Shown here in pieces: positions 18,991 through 28,415 of a stretch of 64,000 bases of DNA. This DNA comes from Microbacterium schleiferi (GTDB lineage Bacteria > Actinomycetota > Actinomycetes > Actinomycetales > Microbacteriaceae): positions 1,674,001 through 1,738,000 of the forward strand of contig NZ_CP064760.1 of assembly GCF_015565955.1 (NCBI RefSeq), in the 5' to 3' direction. Positions within the stretch are counted from its first letter, which is position 1, and each line of letters begins with the position of its first letter. The notes beneath the pieces are model-generated. The model was not told where the DNA came from. It saw only the letters and a list, made by a program, of their open reading frames with translations, and did not search any database. A program made the translations under genes and the position numbers.

Positions 18991-20455
18991 ATGGCGACCC
19001 AGCACCCACCGGCCCCCGGCCAGCAGCTCTCCCCGTGCAGTTCTCCCGGCTCGCACACCGCGGCGTCCTGCTCGGACTGTCGATCTCGCAGTTGATCGTG
19101 CTGGGCATTGGCGTGGTCACCGTCGTCGCCACGATCTACACGGGCGGGGGCGTGGGGCTGGTCTGGACATCCCCGATCTGGCTCACCTGCTTGCTGCTCG
19201 CGGTGGTTCCCGTAGGCGGGCGCAAGCTCGTGGACTGGCTGCCCATCGTGTCGCGCTGGATGTGGCGGAGCACCGCAGGGCAGTTGATCTTCCGCCACCG
19301 CGTCATCAAGCCCCGTCCCGTCGGCACGCTCGCGCTCCCCGGCGACGCGACGGCGCTGCGCGAGTGGGTCGATCCCGAGACGGGGCGGCGATGGTGCATG
19401 ACCCACACGCGCAGACCCTGACCGCGGTGCTGGGAGTGACGCATCCGGCGTTCGTCCTGCTCGATCCGGGCGAGCAGGAGCGACGGGTCAACGGGTGGGG
19501 ACGGGTCCTCGCCACCGCGTGCCGCTCGGGCCGGATCGCCCGGCTCCAGATCTCCGAACGCACGCTCCCCGACTCCGGAACAGGGCTCGCCGAATGGTGG
19601 GCCAGGCACGGCACCGACGACGGCTCCTGGCCCGCGACCACCTACCGGGAGCTGATCGAGCGCGCTGGGCCGACCGGCGAGCGTCACGCGACGACGATCT
19701 CGATTGCGCTCGATATGAACGCCTCGGGACGGCAGATCCGCTCCTCGGGCGGCGGCATCCGCGGGGCGGCCGCCGTGCTCCGCCAGGAGATGACCACGCT
19801 CGTCACGGCGCTGCGCGCTGCGGACCTCACGACGACCGGCTGGCTCGCACCCGGCGAGGTCGCCGTCATCCTCCGCTCCGCCTACGACCCGGCTGCCGCG
19901 CCCGCGCTGGAACGGCACGCCGACATCGGGCGCGCCCTCGCCACTGCGGGGCCGGTCGCGGTGACCGAGAGCTGGGATCGCGTGCGCACCGACTCCGCGC
20001 ACCACACCGTGCTCTGGCTCTCCGAGTGGCCGCGCTCGCAGGTGTTCCCCGGGTTCCTCGCCCCGGTGCTGCTGACCTCGGGTGTGCAGCGCACGTTCTC
20101 ACTCATATGCACGCCGGTTCGCGCCGACACCGCGGCCCGAGACCTGCGGAAGAAGAAGGTCGGCCTGCTCTCCGACGCGACCCAACGTGCGAAGATCGGG
20201 CAGGTCGAGGACGCCTCGCGCACGGCTGAGTACCAGGACGTGCTCCAGCAGGAGTCCGACCTCACCGCGGGGCACGGCGTGCTCCGCTACACCGGCCTCA
20301 TCTCCGTCTCCGCGCCCACGGTCGATGAGCTGGATGCCGCCGTCGCCGCCATCGAGCAAGCCGCGGTCCAAGCGTCCTGCGAAACGCGCAGACTCGTCGG
20401 CCAGCAGGCCACCGCGTTCGCCGTCGCCGCGATCCCGCTCTGTCGGGACGTGTGA
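18991..20455 (+). CDS. SCO6880-family type IV secretion protein (PrgI-like N-terminus; two frameshifts)
   Basis: Membrane-bound partner of the VirB4 ATPase. Two hydrophobic helices near the N-terminus form the PrgI-like part (LLGLSISQLIVLGIGVVTVVAT and LTCLLLAVVPVGG). A long soluble domain follows. As given, the frame shifts at the C run 19031-19034 and again at the G run 19382-19385. One extra base at each gives a continuous 488-residue protein reading QLSPVQFSRLAHRGVL and then DPETGAAMVHDPHAQ. Intact homologues of this type are normally single genes between TrbL and VirB4, as here. Confidence 0.83.
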
Positions 20456-20488
20456 CGCACCCAGCCCTCGACCCCGGAAGGAGTAGCC

Positions 20489-20926
20489 ATGCCAACCTTC
20501 AGCAGCCCCGTGCAGGACGCCACGGAGACCCGCCAGGCGGTGCGGGCGCTCGCACATGCGAGCCGGGCCTTCACCGACCCCGAGGACACCTATCAGGTGG
20601 TCGGCGAGCTACTAGGGACACTGCGCTCCCTGGAGCAAGTGCTGGAGCAGGTCGCGGCGGCGCATGTCCTGCACCAAGACAAGGCGTTCCTCGACAACGG
20701 CGACCACGAGGCCGGGGTTGACGAGGCTTGGGCCGCCGCCAACGCACTGCGCAGGGCCGCAGAACTCGTCCGGTCAGCCGAGACCGCCGTCGATCAGGCG
20801 TCGCAGCATTCGAGCTACATCGCCTGGCACCCGGCACCTGTCGCCAATCGACCTGAGTTGGACCCGTTCTCCCGCGACCCGTTCGAGGCACTCCCGGTCA
20901 GCTCCCGGCGAGGACTATCACTATGA
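20489..20926 (+). CDS. Hypothetical ICE protein between SCO6880 and VirB4 genes
   Basis: 145 aa, mostly helical, no transmembrane segment. GGAAGGAG lies before the ATG. The stop overlaps the VirB4 start (ATGA), so it belongs to the transfer operon. Small helical proteins at this position are common in actinobacterial ICEs, but I know of no assigned role. The C-terminus is extended and Pro/Arg-rich. Confidence 0.7.
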   Translation: MPTFSSPVQDATETRQAVRALAHASRAFTDPEDTYQVVGELLGTLRSLEQVLEQVAAAHVLHQDKAFLDNGDHEAGVDEAWAAANALRRAAELVRSAETAVDQASQHSSYIAWHPAPVANRPELDPFSRDPFEALPVSSRRGLSL

Positions 20927-22407
20927 GCCCCGGCGACCGCGAGCGCCTGCACACCGCGGTCCTGCTCGACCCGGCAGGCGAGCGCCGCGCCGCGCGGAAG
21001 GCGCGACGGCGAGCGGCGAACAAGATCGAGACCGCCGACCGCAAGGCGCAGCAGGATCTGGCGCGCGCGGCGTGGGAGGCCGAACGCGAGGCGCGGCGGG
21101 CGACGACCTACCTGCCACCGTTCGGCGAGACGAGGCCCGCGGCACTCCGCACGCCGGGCCGATTCCGGCTGCCGCGTCACCAGGACACGAGCGCGACGCT
21201 GGCCGGAGCGTATCCGTTCCTCGCTGAGGGCGGACTGGGCTCTGCCGGGGTGTTCGTCGGCCAGGATCTCTACAGCGGGGCGTCGTTCGTCTACGACCCC
21301 TGGGTGCTCTACGCGCAGGGCCTCATCACCGCACCGAACATCGTCCTCGCAGGGATCGTCGGCTCCGGCAAGTCCTCGCTCGCCAAGAGCCTCTACACGC
21401 GCTCCATCCCATTCGGTCGGCGGGTGTATGTCCCCGGCGATCCGAAAGGCGAGCACACGGCTGTCGCTGAAGCAGTCGGCGGACGGGCGATCGTGCTGGG
21501 GCACGGGATGTCTACGCGGCTGAATCCGCTCGATGAAGGGCATCGGCCTTCGGGCCTCAGCGATGCCGAGTGGCAGAGCCAGGTCACCTCCCGGCGACGC
21601 GACCTCATCGGCGCACTCGCCGAGACCGTCCTCGACCGCGGCCTCACCCCGCTGGAGCACACCGCCGTCGACTTCGCGCTCGCCGATGCGGTGCGCTCGG
21701 CCGAGGTGCCGATCCTTCCGATGGTGGTCGACCGCATCCTCGCCCCGCAGGCCAAGGACGACGACGACAGGCTCGCCGAGGACGGCCGACTCGTCGGACA
21801 CGCGCTGCGGAGGCTCGTGGCCGGTGACCTGGCGGGGCTGTTCGACGGCCCGAGCACCGTGCGCTTCGACCCGTCACTGCCGATGGTGTCGCTCGACCTG
21901 TCGCGGGTGGCGGAGAACTCGACGCTCATCTCCGTGCTCATGACCTGTTCCTCGGCGTGGATGGAGTCGGCACTGCTAGACCCGGCGGGCGGCCCGAGGT
22001 GGGTCGTGTACGACGAGGCGTGGCGGCTCATGTCGCATCCGGCACTGCTGCGCCGGATGGACGCACAGTGGCGGCTCGCGCGGCACTTCGGCATCGCCAA
22101 CCTGCTCATCTTCCACAAGCTCAGCGACCTCGACAACGTAGGCGACCAAGGCTCGGCGATGCGCGCACTCGCCTCGTCCCTGCTCGCCAACGCCGAGACA
22201 CGGGTGATCTACCGGCAGGAGAGCGATCAGCTCGGAGCTACTGCGCAGGCCCTCGGACTCACCGGAACGGAGCAGGGATTGCTACCCGGTCTCGGCACCG
22301 GACAGGGGCTCTGGAGGATCAAGAACCGCTCGTTCGTCGTCCAACACCAGCTCCACCCTGCCGAACTTGCGATGTACGAGACAGGTCAGAAGGCCAGAGG
22401 AGCGTGA
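20923..22407 (+). CDS. VirB4-type conjugation ATPase
   Basis: 494 aa cytoplasmic ATPase that should power the transfer channel. Walker A is GIVGSGKSSLAK (about residue 147) and Walker B is RWVVYDEAW (about 360). Downstream motifs include FGIANLLIFHKLSD and ETRVIYRQESDQLG, as in VirB4/TraC proteins. The N-terminal 90 residues are basic and helical, and a full VirB4 N-terminal domain seems to be supplied by the SCO6880 protein. The frame is intact. Confidence 0.88.
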   Translation: MSPGDRERLHTAVLLDPAGERRAARKARRRAANKIETADRKAQQDLARAAWEAEREARRATTYLPPFGETRPAALRTPGRFRLPRHQDTSATLAGAYPFLAEGGLGSAGVFVGQDLYSGASFVYDPWVLYAQGLITAPNIVLAGIVGSGKSSLAKSLYTRSIPFGRRVYVPGDPKGEHTAVAEAVGGRAIVLGHGMSTRLNPLDEGHRPSGLSDAEWQSQVTSRRRDLIGALAETVLDRGLTPLEHTAVDFALADAVRSAEVPILPMVVDRILAPQAKDDDDRLAEDGRLVGHALRRLVAGDLAGLFDGPSTVRFDPSLPMVSLDLSRVAENSTLISVLMTCSSAWMESALLDPAGGPRWVVYDEAWRLMSHPALLRRMDAQWRLARHFGIANLLIFHKLSDLDNVGDQGSAMRALASSLLANAETRVIYRQESDQLGATAQALGLTGTEQGLLPGLGTGQGLWRIKNRSFVVQHQLHPAELAMYETGQKARGA

Positions 22408-22408
22408 A

Positions 22409-22999
22409 ATGTCCATCACCCTTTCGCGGCGACGCCGCGCTCGCTCAGAGAGCGCCGAGCAGGAGGACTCAGCCAACGTGCCGCCCGTGCTGCCGGTCGT
22501 GACGATGACCGTGCAGGCGGACGCGACGCTGCGCGTCGTGGTCGACGGGAAGCTGTTCGGTCCGCCGACGTTCGCTCCGCCGTGGCAGCGGCACTCGTTC
22601 GCGCAGATCATCAGCGAAGTGATCGAGCAGCGCCGCTCCCCAGTCCGCGTCGTGGTGCACGAACTCGATGGCACCGTCTACACGGATATCGTGACCGCTC
22701 CACTGCACCCCGTGTCCCTCGACCAGTCCCCGCCCGCAGGACCGCGGGCCTCGGTCGAGGATGGCGACTCCGCGCGGGATGCGACGGAGCCTTCGCACCC
22801 GCGCGCACTCCAGAATGGCGAGGGCTTCGTACCAGGCGAGGATGTGGCCGTAGCGGTCATCGTCCGGCACGCCGCGGCAAGCGGCGACGGAGCGGCAAGG
22901 GCTCAGATCGAGCCGGGTCTGCTCGATCTGAGCCCCACGCACGAGGTCATCCTGCTCGGCCGCGTCTCGGGCACCTGCGTCATCGGACACCCGGCATGA
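22409..22999 (+). CDS. Hypothetical ICE protein upstream of the coupling protein
   Basis: 196 aa from the ATG at 22409, two bases after the VirB4 stop. A basic N-terminus (SRRRRARSES) leads to a compact beta-rich segment (VTMTVQADATLRVVVDGKLFG). A disordered acidic middle and a short conserved-looking C-terminus follow. The stop overlaps the traG start as ATGA. No domain recognised; the tight coupling suggests a transfer-accessory role. Confidence 0.7.
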   Translation: MSITLSRRRRARSESAEQEDSANVPPVLPVVTMTVQADATLRVVVDGKLFGPPTFAPPWQRHSFAQIISEVIEQRRSPVRVVVHELDGTVYTDIVTAPLHPVSLDQSPPAGPRASVEDGDSARDATEPSHPRALQNGEGFVPGEDVAVAVIVRHAAASGDGAARAQIEPGLLDLSPTHEVILLGRVSGTCVIGHPA

Positions 23000-24807
23000 C
23001 CAGTTCGTCACCGCGAGCCAGGGCGTTCGGCGACGAGCTGACGAACCTCGCCCTCGGCGCGCTCATCGGTGCGATGCTGCTGGCCGGTGCGCTGCGCTTG
23101 GCCGGGAGCATCGCTGCGTTCGTCACAGTTGCGCCCCAGCCTGCGGCAGGTCTCGAAGCGGGAGTCGGCGTGGTCTTCCACCCCGATGACCCCGGCTCGG
23201 CACTCGGCTCCGCGTCACTCAGCCCGGTCGCCTACTGGATCACCGTCGCACTCCTGCTCACTGCCGTCGGAACGGCGACGTGGTTCATCTGGCGATGGGT
23301 GCGCGAGCTGGGCAAGCGGACCAAGGCCGACCCGAACCGGATCGAGGGAATCGCCGAGGGGCGCGATGTGCAGCGGGCCGCATCCGAACGCGACCTCCTG
23401 CGTCGAGCGAAGACCCTGCGCCCCTCGCTCACCGACCCGAAACCCGAGCAGGTCGGCTACCTCCTCGGCACTTCGCGCGGCAAGCGCGTGTGGACATCCG
23501 TGGAGGACTCGATCCTGCTGATCGGCCCGCCGAGATCCGGCAAGGGCGCGAACATCGTCATCAACACCATCCTCGACGCGCCCGGTGCGGTCATCACGAC
23601 CTCGACCCGGCCAGACAACCTCACGGCGACGCTCCGCGCCCGCCAGTCGCACGGCGGCCCAGTCTCCGTGTTCGATCCCCAGCACCTCGCCGAGGGCGTG
23701 CCCGCGGGTCTGCGGTGGTCACCGATCCGCGGGTGCGAGGTGCCCCTGACCGCGATGATCCGCGGCACAGGTCTCGCCGCGGGAACCGGGCTCTCCGGCC
23801 CCTCTGTCGAGAACGGCGGATTCTGGGAAGGCAAGACGCGCACGGCGCTACAGGCGCTTCTGCACGCCGCGGCGCTCGATCACCGGCAACCCGCCGAGCT
23901 ATTCCGCTGGACGCTCGACCCTGCGGCTGCGGCGGATGCCGTCTCCATTCTCGCGTCGCACCCCCACGCCGCGACCGGATGGGCCGAGTCGCTCGACGGG
24001 ATGCTGCAATCCGACCCTCGCACCCGCGACTCCATTTGGCAGGGCGTCTCGCTCTCCCTCGCCTCGCTCGCCGACCCACGGGTGCTGGAGGCGGTCAGCC
24101 CCAGCGAGGACGAGCAGTTCGACCCCGAGGCGTTCCTGCGCGGGTCCGGCACGCTTTACCTGCTGGCGACAGGAGCCGGAGCGGGGGCGTCCTCGTCGCT
24201 CGTCGCGGCGTTCATCGAAGACCTCGTAGAGACGGCTCGGCGCATCGCCGCGCGCTCGCCGGGCGCGCGGCTCGATCCGCCTGTGCTGCTCGCGCTCGAC
24301 GAGATCGGGAACCTCGCGCCTCTGCCTTCGCTTCCGGTCCTCATGGCGGAGGGCGGCGGCACCGGGCTCACGGTGATGCCCGTGTTCCAGTCGCTCGCCC
24401 AGGCGCGAGGTCGTTGGGGCGACGACGCCGCGACCGCGATGTGGGATGCGAGCATCACCAAGATCGTCCTCGGCGGCGGGACGGACACACGGCACCTCCA
24501 GGACATCTCCACACTGATCGGCGAACGCGACGAGACGACTGACTCCGTGACCATCGGGGAGCGCGGCTTGCGCTCGAACCAACGCTCGATCCGCCGCGTC
24601 CCGATCATGAAGGTCGAAGACATCCGCACCCTGCCCCAGGGCACCTCGCTCGTGTTGCTGCGCTCCGCGCCGCCGATCATCACGACCATGCGTTACTGGC
24701 TCCATCGGCCGGAAGCCGAGACGCTGCTCGCCCAGCGCGCCGAGGTCGAGGCGATCATGCGGCCGGGCACCGCAGGGATAGGTGAGGCAACAGTCACCGA
24801 CGACTGA
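22996..24807 (+). CDS. VirD4/TraG-type conjugative coupling protein
   Basis: 603 aa. Two transmembrane helices lie in the first 110 residues (TNLALGALIGAMLLAGALRLAG; VAYWITVALLLTAVGTATWF). The ATPase has Walker A GPPRSGKGANIV (about 175) and Walker B VLLALDEIGNLAPL (about 430). PVFQSLAQARGRWG and the C-terminal region are typical of TraG/TraD. It should bring the processed DNA strand to the secretion channel. It is the last gene of the rightward transfer run before cargo. Confidence 0.9.
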   Translation: MTSSSPRARAFGDELTNLALGALIGAMLLAGALRLAGSIAAFVTVAPQPAAGLEAGVGVVFHPDDPGSALGSASLSPVAYWITVALLLTAVGTATWFIWRWVRELGKRTKADPNRIEGIAEGRDVQRAASERDLLRRAKTLRPSLTDPKPEQVGYLLGTSRGKRVWTSVEDSILLIGPPRSGKGANIVINTILDAPGAVITTSTRPDNLTATLRARQSHGGPVSVFDPQHLAEGVPAGLRWSPIRGCEVPLTAMIRGTGLAAGTGLSGPSVENGGFWEGKTRTALQALLHAAALDHRQPAELFRWTLDPAAAADAVSILASHPHAATGWAESLDGMLQSDPRTRDSIWQGVSLSLASLADPRVLEAVSPSEDEQFDPEAFLRGSGTLYLLATGAGAGASSSLVAAFIEDLVETARRIAARSPGARLDPPVLLALDEIGNLAPLPSLPVLMAEGGGTGLTVMPVFQSLAQARGRWGDDAATAMWDASITKIVLGGGTDTRHLQDISTLIGERDETTDSVTIGERGLRSNQRSIRRVPIMKVEDIRTLPQGTSLVLLRSAPPIITTMRYWLHRPEAETLLAQRAEVEAIMRPGTAGIGEATVTDD

Positions 24808-24818
24808 CTGTGAGGAGG

Positions 24819-25178
24819 CTAGATCGGCCAGTTTTTGTGCAGCTGCGAGCCGATACCAAGCGAACTCAGGTCCGCGGTAACGGCAAGCCACAAGTCATTG
24901 AAGATCTGGTCGGCGTCGCCCGTCCAGTCGTTTGGAATCGGGGTCGGCGAATCGACGGTATACGAGACGACGTATCCCGGAGCCGAGTAGTCGTCCCAAG
25001 TCAGCGAGACGTTGAGCCTCGCGTTCTCCAGTTTCACGTCGTCATCACCGTCGCCGAATCTGTCGGCGACGTACTCATAGTCGTATGAGAACTGGTAGGA
25101 GTCATCCTGCTTCATCGAACGCAGGTACTCGTCTTCATCCTCGAACTCTTCGCCGGTCGAGTTGTTCACGAACGACAC
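24819..25178 (-). CDS. Acidic hypothetical protein beside the metal transposon
   Basis: 119 aa using the GTG at 25178, which has GAGAGGTAGG seven bases upstream. The frame extends further into the transposon end, but that is not expected to be native. The protein is rich in Asp/Glu and Tyr (NSTGEEFEDEDEYLRSMK; DYEYVADRFGDGDDD), with no membrane segment. It converges on traG with 11 bp between the stops. Strand and composition mark it as cargo. No family recognised. Its upstream promoter was probably separated from it by the transposon insertion. Confidence 0.6.
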   Translation of the reverse strand: MSFVNNSTGEEFEDEDEYLRSMKQDDSYQFSYDYEYVADRFGDGDDDVKLENARLNVSLTWDDYSAPGYVVSYTVDSPTPIPNDWTGDADQIFNDLWLAVTADLSSLGIGSQLHKNWPI

Positions 25179-25200
25179 TGGACGACCTACCTCTCGCGTT

Positions 25201-25226
25201 TGTAGGGACCGCTCAGAAATGTCCAT
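25201..25226 (+). repeat. Left terminal inverted repeat of the metal transposon
   Basis: Matches the right end in 22 of 26 positions. Mismatches are at end positions 10-12 and 15. The block GAAATGTCCAT is identical. Confidence 0.85.
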
Positions 25227-25291
25227 CTTCGCAGCGGCAGGACGCGGAAGTGACAGGCGGAATGTCCTCGAAAGCCGCCGCGAGCATGCTT

Positions 25292-25891
25292 CTAGATGTC
25301 TTTCGGAGTCGATCTGTGCTCGTCGGGCTGATGACTCGACCTTCTGCCCTTCGACTGCGAGACGTAGAGGAGTATGCCGAGGGCGACGCCGACACCGAGG
25401 ATGACGTCGGCAAGGTTGCCGATGAACAGGTTGCCGTAGGCGAGGAAGTCGGTGACGTGGCCGCGACCGAATCCGGGTGGGGCGAGCAGGCGGTCCAGGA
25501 GGTTGCCGACCGCGCCGCCCCATAGCAGGCCAATCGCGACCGCCCACCCGGCGGTGCGGGCGCGCGTGGCGGCGATGAGCAGAGCCACGGATGCCGCGGC
25601 CGCGATGATGGTGAGCAGCCAGGTTGAGCCGGATCCGAGGGACATGACGGTGCCGGGGTTGAACGCGAGCTGCAAGCCGAGCCAGTCTCCGAGGAGTGGG
25701 ATGCGGGCTTGTTCGCTGAGCCGTGAAAGGGCGAGTGCTTTGGTTCCCTGGTCGATCAGCACCGCCCCGGCAGCGACGGCGCACGCGATCAGGAATAGAC
25801 GTGGTCGGACGCGCGAGCCAATAGGGCCGGCGGAATTCATTTTCACGGCATCCGCCCTTCCCTGCGCGAGGCCATGAACGAGACCGGTCAT
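25292..25891 (-). CDS. lspA: Signal peptidase II (lipoprotein signal peptidase), transposon-borne
   Basis: 199 aa with four membrane helices. Family motifs: DQGTKALAL, AFNPGTVMSLGSG, GGAVGNLLDRL and FIGNLADVILG, the last two containing the catalytic Asp pair. The ATG overlaps the cadA stop as ATGA. Chromosomes of this group have their own lspA, so this is an accessory copy. Pairing of a signal peptidase II with a metal-exporting ATPase is known in lead/cadmium operons (PbrC/CadC-linked lspA). Its physiological reason here is unknown. Confidence 0.9.
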   Translation of the reverse strand: MTGLVHGLAQGRADAVKMNSAGPIGSRVRPRLFLIACAVAAGAVLIDQGTKALALSRLSEQARIPLLGDWLGLQLAFNPGTVMSLGSGSTWLLTIIAAAASVALLIAATRARTAGWAVAIGLLWGGAVGNLLDRLLAPPGFGRGHVTDFLAYGNLFIGNLADVILGVGVALGILLYVSQSKGRRSSHQPDEHRSTPKDI

Positions 25892-27788
25892 GCCTTCGTG
25901 CGCCGCGCCGCGCGGAGCCCGTTGAGGATCACAATGACCTCCGCGACTTCGTGCACCAGCACCACGGCGGCGAGGCCCAGAATGCCGGTGATCGCCAGCG
26001 GCAGCAGGATTGCGATGATCGCGATGGACAGCACAACGTTCTGGTTGATGATGCTGCGGCCGCGACGGGCGTGAGCGAGAGCCTGCGGGATGAGACGCAG
26101 GTCGTGGCCGGTGAACGCGACGTCGGCGGACTCGATCGCAGCATCCGCGCCCTTGGCCCCCATCGCGATCCCCAGGTCCGCGGCCGCGAGAGCGGGGGCG
26201 TCGTTGATGCCGTCCCCGATCATCGCGGTGGGCTGCGACTTCGACATTTCCGCGACAGCGGCGGCCTTGTCCTCGGGACGCAGTTCGGCGCGCACGTCGC
26301 TGATGCCGGCCTGTACGGCGAGGGCCGCGGCGGTGCGGGCATTGTCGCCGGTGAGCATCGTCACCCCGATCCCGCGCCGGTTCAGCGTGGCGATGACCTC
26401 AGGAACCTCAGGACGCAGCTCGTCCCGCACCCCGATCGCGCCGACTGGCTGGTCGTTGCGGTGGATGATGACAACGGTCATCCCCTCGGACTCCATCGCC
26501 TGCACTTCGTCGGCCAGCGTGCCAGCGTCTAGCCAACGTGGACTCCCTACGGCGAGACGAGCTCCGTCGAGGGTGCCGACAATGCCGTGGCCGGCGGTCT
26601 CGCGGACGTCTGTAGCGGCCGGAGCGCCGGGAACCGCGTTGGTGATCGCTGCGGCGAGGGGATGCGTGCTGTGGCCTTCCAGGCTCGCTGCCCATGCCAG
26701 CACACCATCCTGGGTCGCGCCGGTGGTGACGACATGGGTAACAGTGGGCTTGTTGCGGGTCAGAGTGCCGGTCTTGTCGACGGCGAGGTGGCGGATGCCA
26801 CCGAATCGCTCGAACGCGGCACCGGACTTCACAACCACACCGAACTTTGACGCGGCGCCGATGGCAGATACGACGGTGACCGGGACAGCGATCGCCAGAG
26901 CACACGGCGACGCTGCGACCAGCACGACCAGAGCACGGGTGATCCACACCCCGGGGTCGCCGCTCAGCAGCGACCCGAGCACGCCGACCAGCACGGCGAG
27001 GATCATCACGCCGGGAACGAGGGGCGGGCGATGCGGTCGGCCAGGCGGGCGCGGTCGCCCTTCTCGGCCTGCGCCTGCTCGACCAGTTCCACAATCGTGG
27101 TGAGCGAGTTGTCGGTGCCAGCGGCGGTGGCCTCGACCTCGAGGACGCCGGTGGTGTTGATCGACCCGGCCGACACGTCAATGCCGGGCTCGACCTCGAC
27201 CGGGATCGACTCGCCTGTGATCGCGGACGTGTCCAGGCTGCTCCGCCCGGCACGCACGATGCCGTCTGTCGCGATCCGTTCGCCCGGCCGGACAACGAGC
27301 ACATCGCCGACACGCAGCTCCTTCGCCTCCACCTCCGTGGTGGCGTCGCCGCCCTTGACGAGTGCGGTGTCGGGCACGAGCTTCAACAGTGCCCGCAGCC
27401 CTGCGCGGGCGCGGTCCATGGCCTTGTCTTCCAGCGCCTCCGCGATGGAGTACAAGAACGCGAGTGCGGCGGCCTCCTCGACGTAGCCGAGGATCACCGC
27501 CCCGGTGGCGCTGATCGTCATGAGCAGGCCGATACCGAGCTTGCCCTTGGTGAACAGTTTGCGCAGCGCGCCCGGCACGAACGTGTACGCGCCCAGCAGC
27601 AGACCGATCCAGAACAACACCAGACCCGCGGTCTCCGCGCCGGTCCACTCGCACACCAGACCGGCGGCGAACGCGACGCCGGAGGCGATCGGGATCAGAA
27701 CGCTCGGGCTCCGATACCACGGCCGGTGATCGTCATCATCGTCGTCGAGGTCGACGTGTTCGGCTTGCGAGCCCGTGACCGCGCTCAC
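25888..27788 (-). CDS. cadA: Heavy-metal P-type ATPase (Cd/Zn/Pb export; one frameshift)
   Basis: Metal-efflux ATPase of the PIB group. Motifs in order: TGES, SPCAL in the metal-binding membrane helix, DKTGTLT phosphorylation site, GDGINDAPALAAAD. The GTG start at 27788 overlaps the cmtR stop as GTGA. The N-terminus has no Cys-x2-Cys metal domain but a short His/Asp-rich tail (HVDLDDDDDDHRPWY). As given, the frame breaks at the G run 27021-27024; one more base restores IARPLVPGVMILAVL and a protein of about 633 aa. SPC with a CmtR regulator points to Cd/Pb(/Zn) export. Confidence 0.9.
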
Positions 27789-28159
27789 GCCCGAACCTCC
27801 CCCGCCACGCAGCCCTCGACCCCGCAGTCCGGGTCCATGCATGGCACGCTCTCGTCGACCGCGAGCGTCACATCAACCAGCGCCGTCAGCGCGCGCGCGA
27901 GGTGCGGGTCTGCGACCTCGTACCGGGTCTGCCGGCCCTCGGGCTCAGCCACCACGATCCCGCACCCGCGCAGACACGTCAGATGGTTCGACACGTTCGA
28001 GCGGGACAGCCCCAAATCACGAGACAGCACCGCCGGATAACTCGGGCCGGTCAAGAGGGTCAGGAGGATCCGAGAGCGGGTCGGGTCGGCCATAGCTCGG
28101 CCGAGCCGGTTCATCACATCGAGTCGATCGGCAATAGTCAGCACATGCTGACTATACAT
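27785..28159 (-). CDS. cmtR: CmtR-like ArsR-family metal-sensing repressor
   Basis: Winged-helix repressor, up to 124 aa. It is close to the Mycobacterium tuberculosis Cd/Pb sensor CmtR: LGRAMADPTRSRILLTLL, then SRSNVSNHLTCLRGCG with the two metal cysteines four apart. A further Cys group is in ESVPCMDPDCGVEGC. Two starts are possible: ATG at 28159, or GTG at 28144, which aligns residue for residue with the start of tuberculosis CmtR. I give the longer form. It should repress its own operon until Cd or Pb binds. Confidence 0.88.
   Translation of the reverse strand: MYSQHVLTIADRLDVMNRLGRAMADPTRSRILLTLLTGPSYPAVLSRDLGLSRSNVSNHLTCLRGCGIVVAEPEGRQTRYEVADPHLARALTALVDVTLAVDESVPCMDPDCGVEGCVAGEVRA
28134..28155. 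promoter_or_regulatory. Perfect palindrome at the cmtR start, candidate operator
   Basis: Two 10-bp arms, ATAGTCAGCA and its exact complement, are separated by CA. The site overlaps the likely GTG start of cmtR and is the only strong dyad upstream of the operon. It is a natural candidate for autoregulation by CmtR. Binding is inferred, not shown. Confidence 0.5.
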
Positions 28160-28261
28160 CAGTGGCTGTACTCGGTCTCGCGCTTGCACCTTCGCTCTTC
28201 GACCCGCGATCCTCCCGGAAGATGTCCCGGATAGACATCTCGTGGACATTTCCTCCACGAA

Positions 28262-28287
28262 ATGGACATTTCCGAAGAGTCCCTACA
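28262..28287 (-). repeat. Right terminal inverted repeat of the metal transposon
   Basis: Inverted partner of 25201-25226. A further TGGACATTTCC lies just inside (about 28244-28254) and may be a second transposase-binding site. Confidence 0.85.
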
Positions 28288-28415
28288 GCGTTCTCTGCCC
28301 AGGCGACGCTCGCCTCTCAGCCATGTCATCACAGTAGCCCGGGGCGCGGACGGTCGAGCTTGCGCACCTATCGGGTAGCAGTCCTCTCTCGGCAGGAGAA
28401 GTTAGGAGCATCCCG

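Larger units (their letters stand above)
25201..28287. mobile_element. Transposase-less transposon (3087 bp) carrying cmtR-cadA-lspA
   Basis: Both ends begin TGTAGGGAC reading inwards and share GAAATGTCCAT at end positions 16-26. The flanks carry an identical GCGTT at 25196-25200 and 28288-28292, a 5-bp target duplication. Extra GGACATT-type motifs lie inside both ends, like the repeated transposase-binding sites of Mu/Tn7/Tn552-type elements. The only genes inside are the three metal genes, and no transposase is visible, so it must be moved in trans. The transposase family is not identified. Confidence 0.85.

Noticed and set aside
25201..28287. Composite transposon with flanking IS copies
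   Set aside because: Only short inverted ends are present; there are no IS genes at either side, so it is a unit-type cassette.
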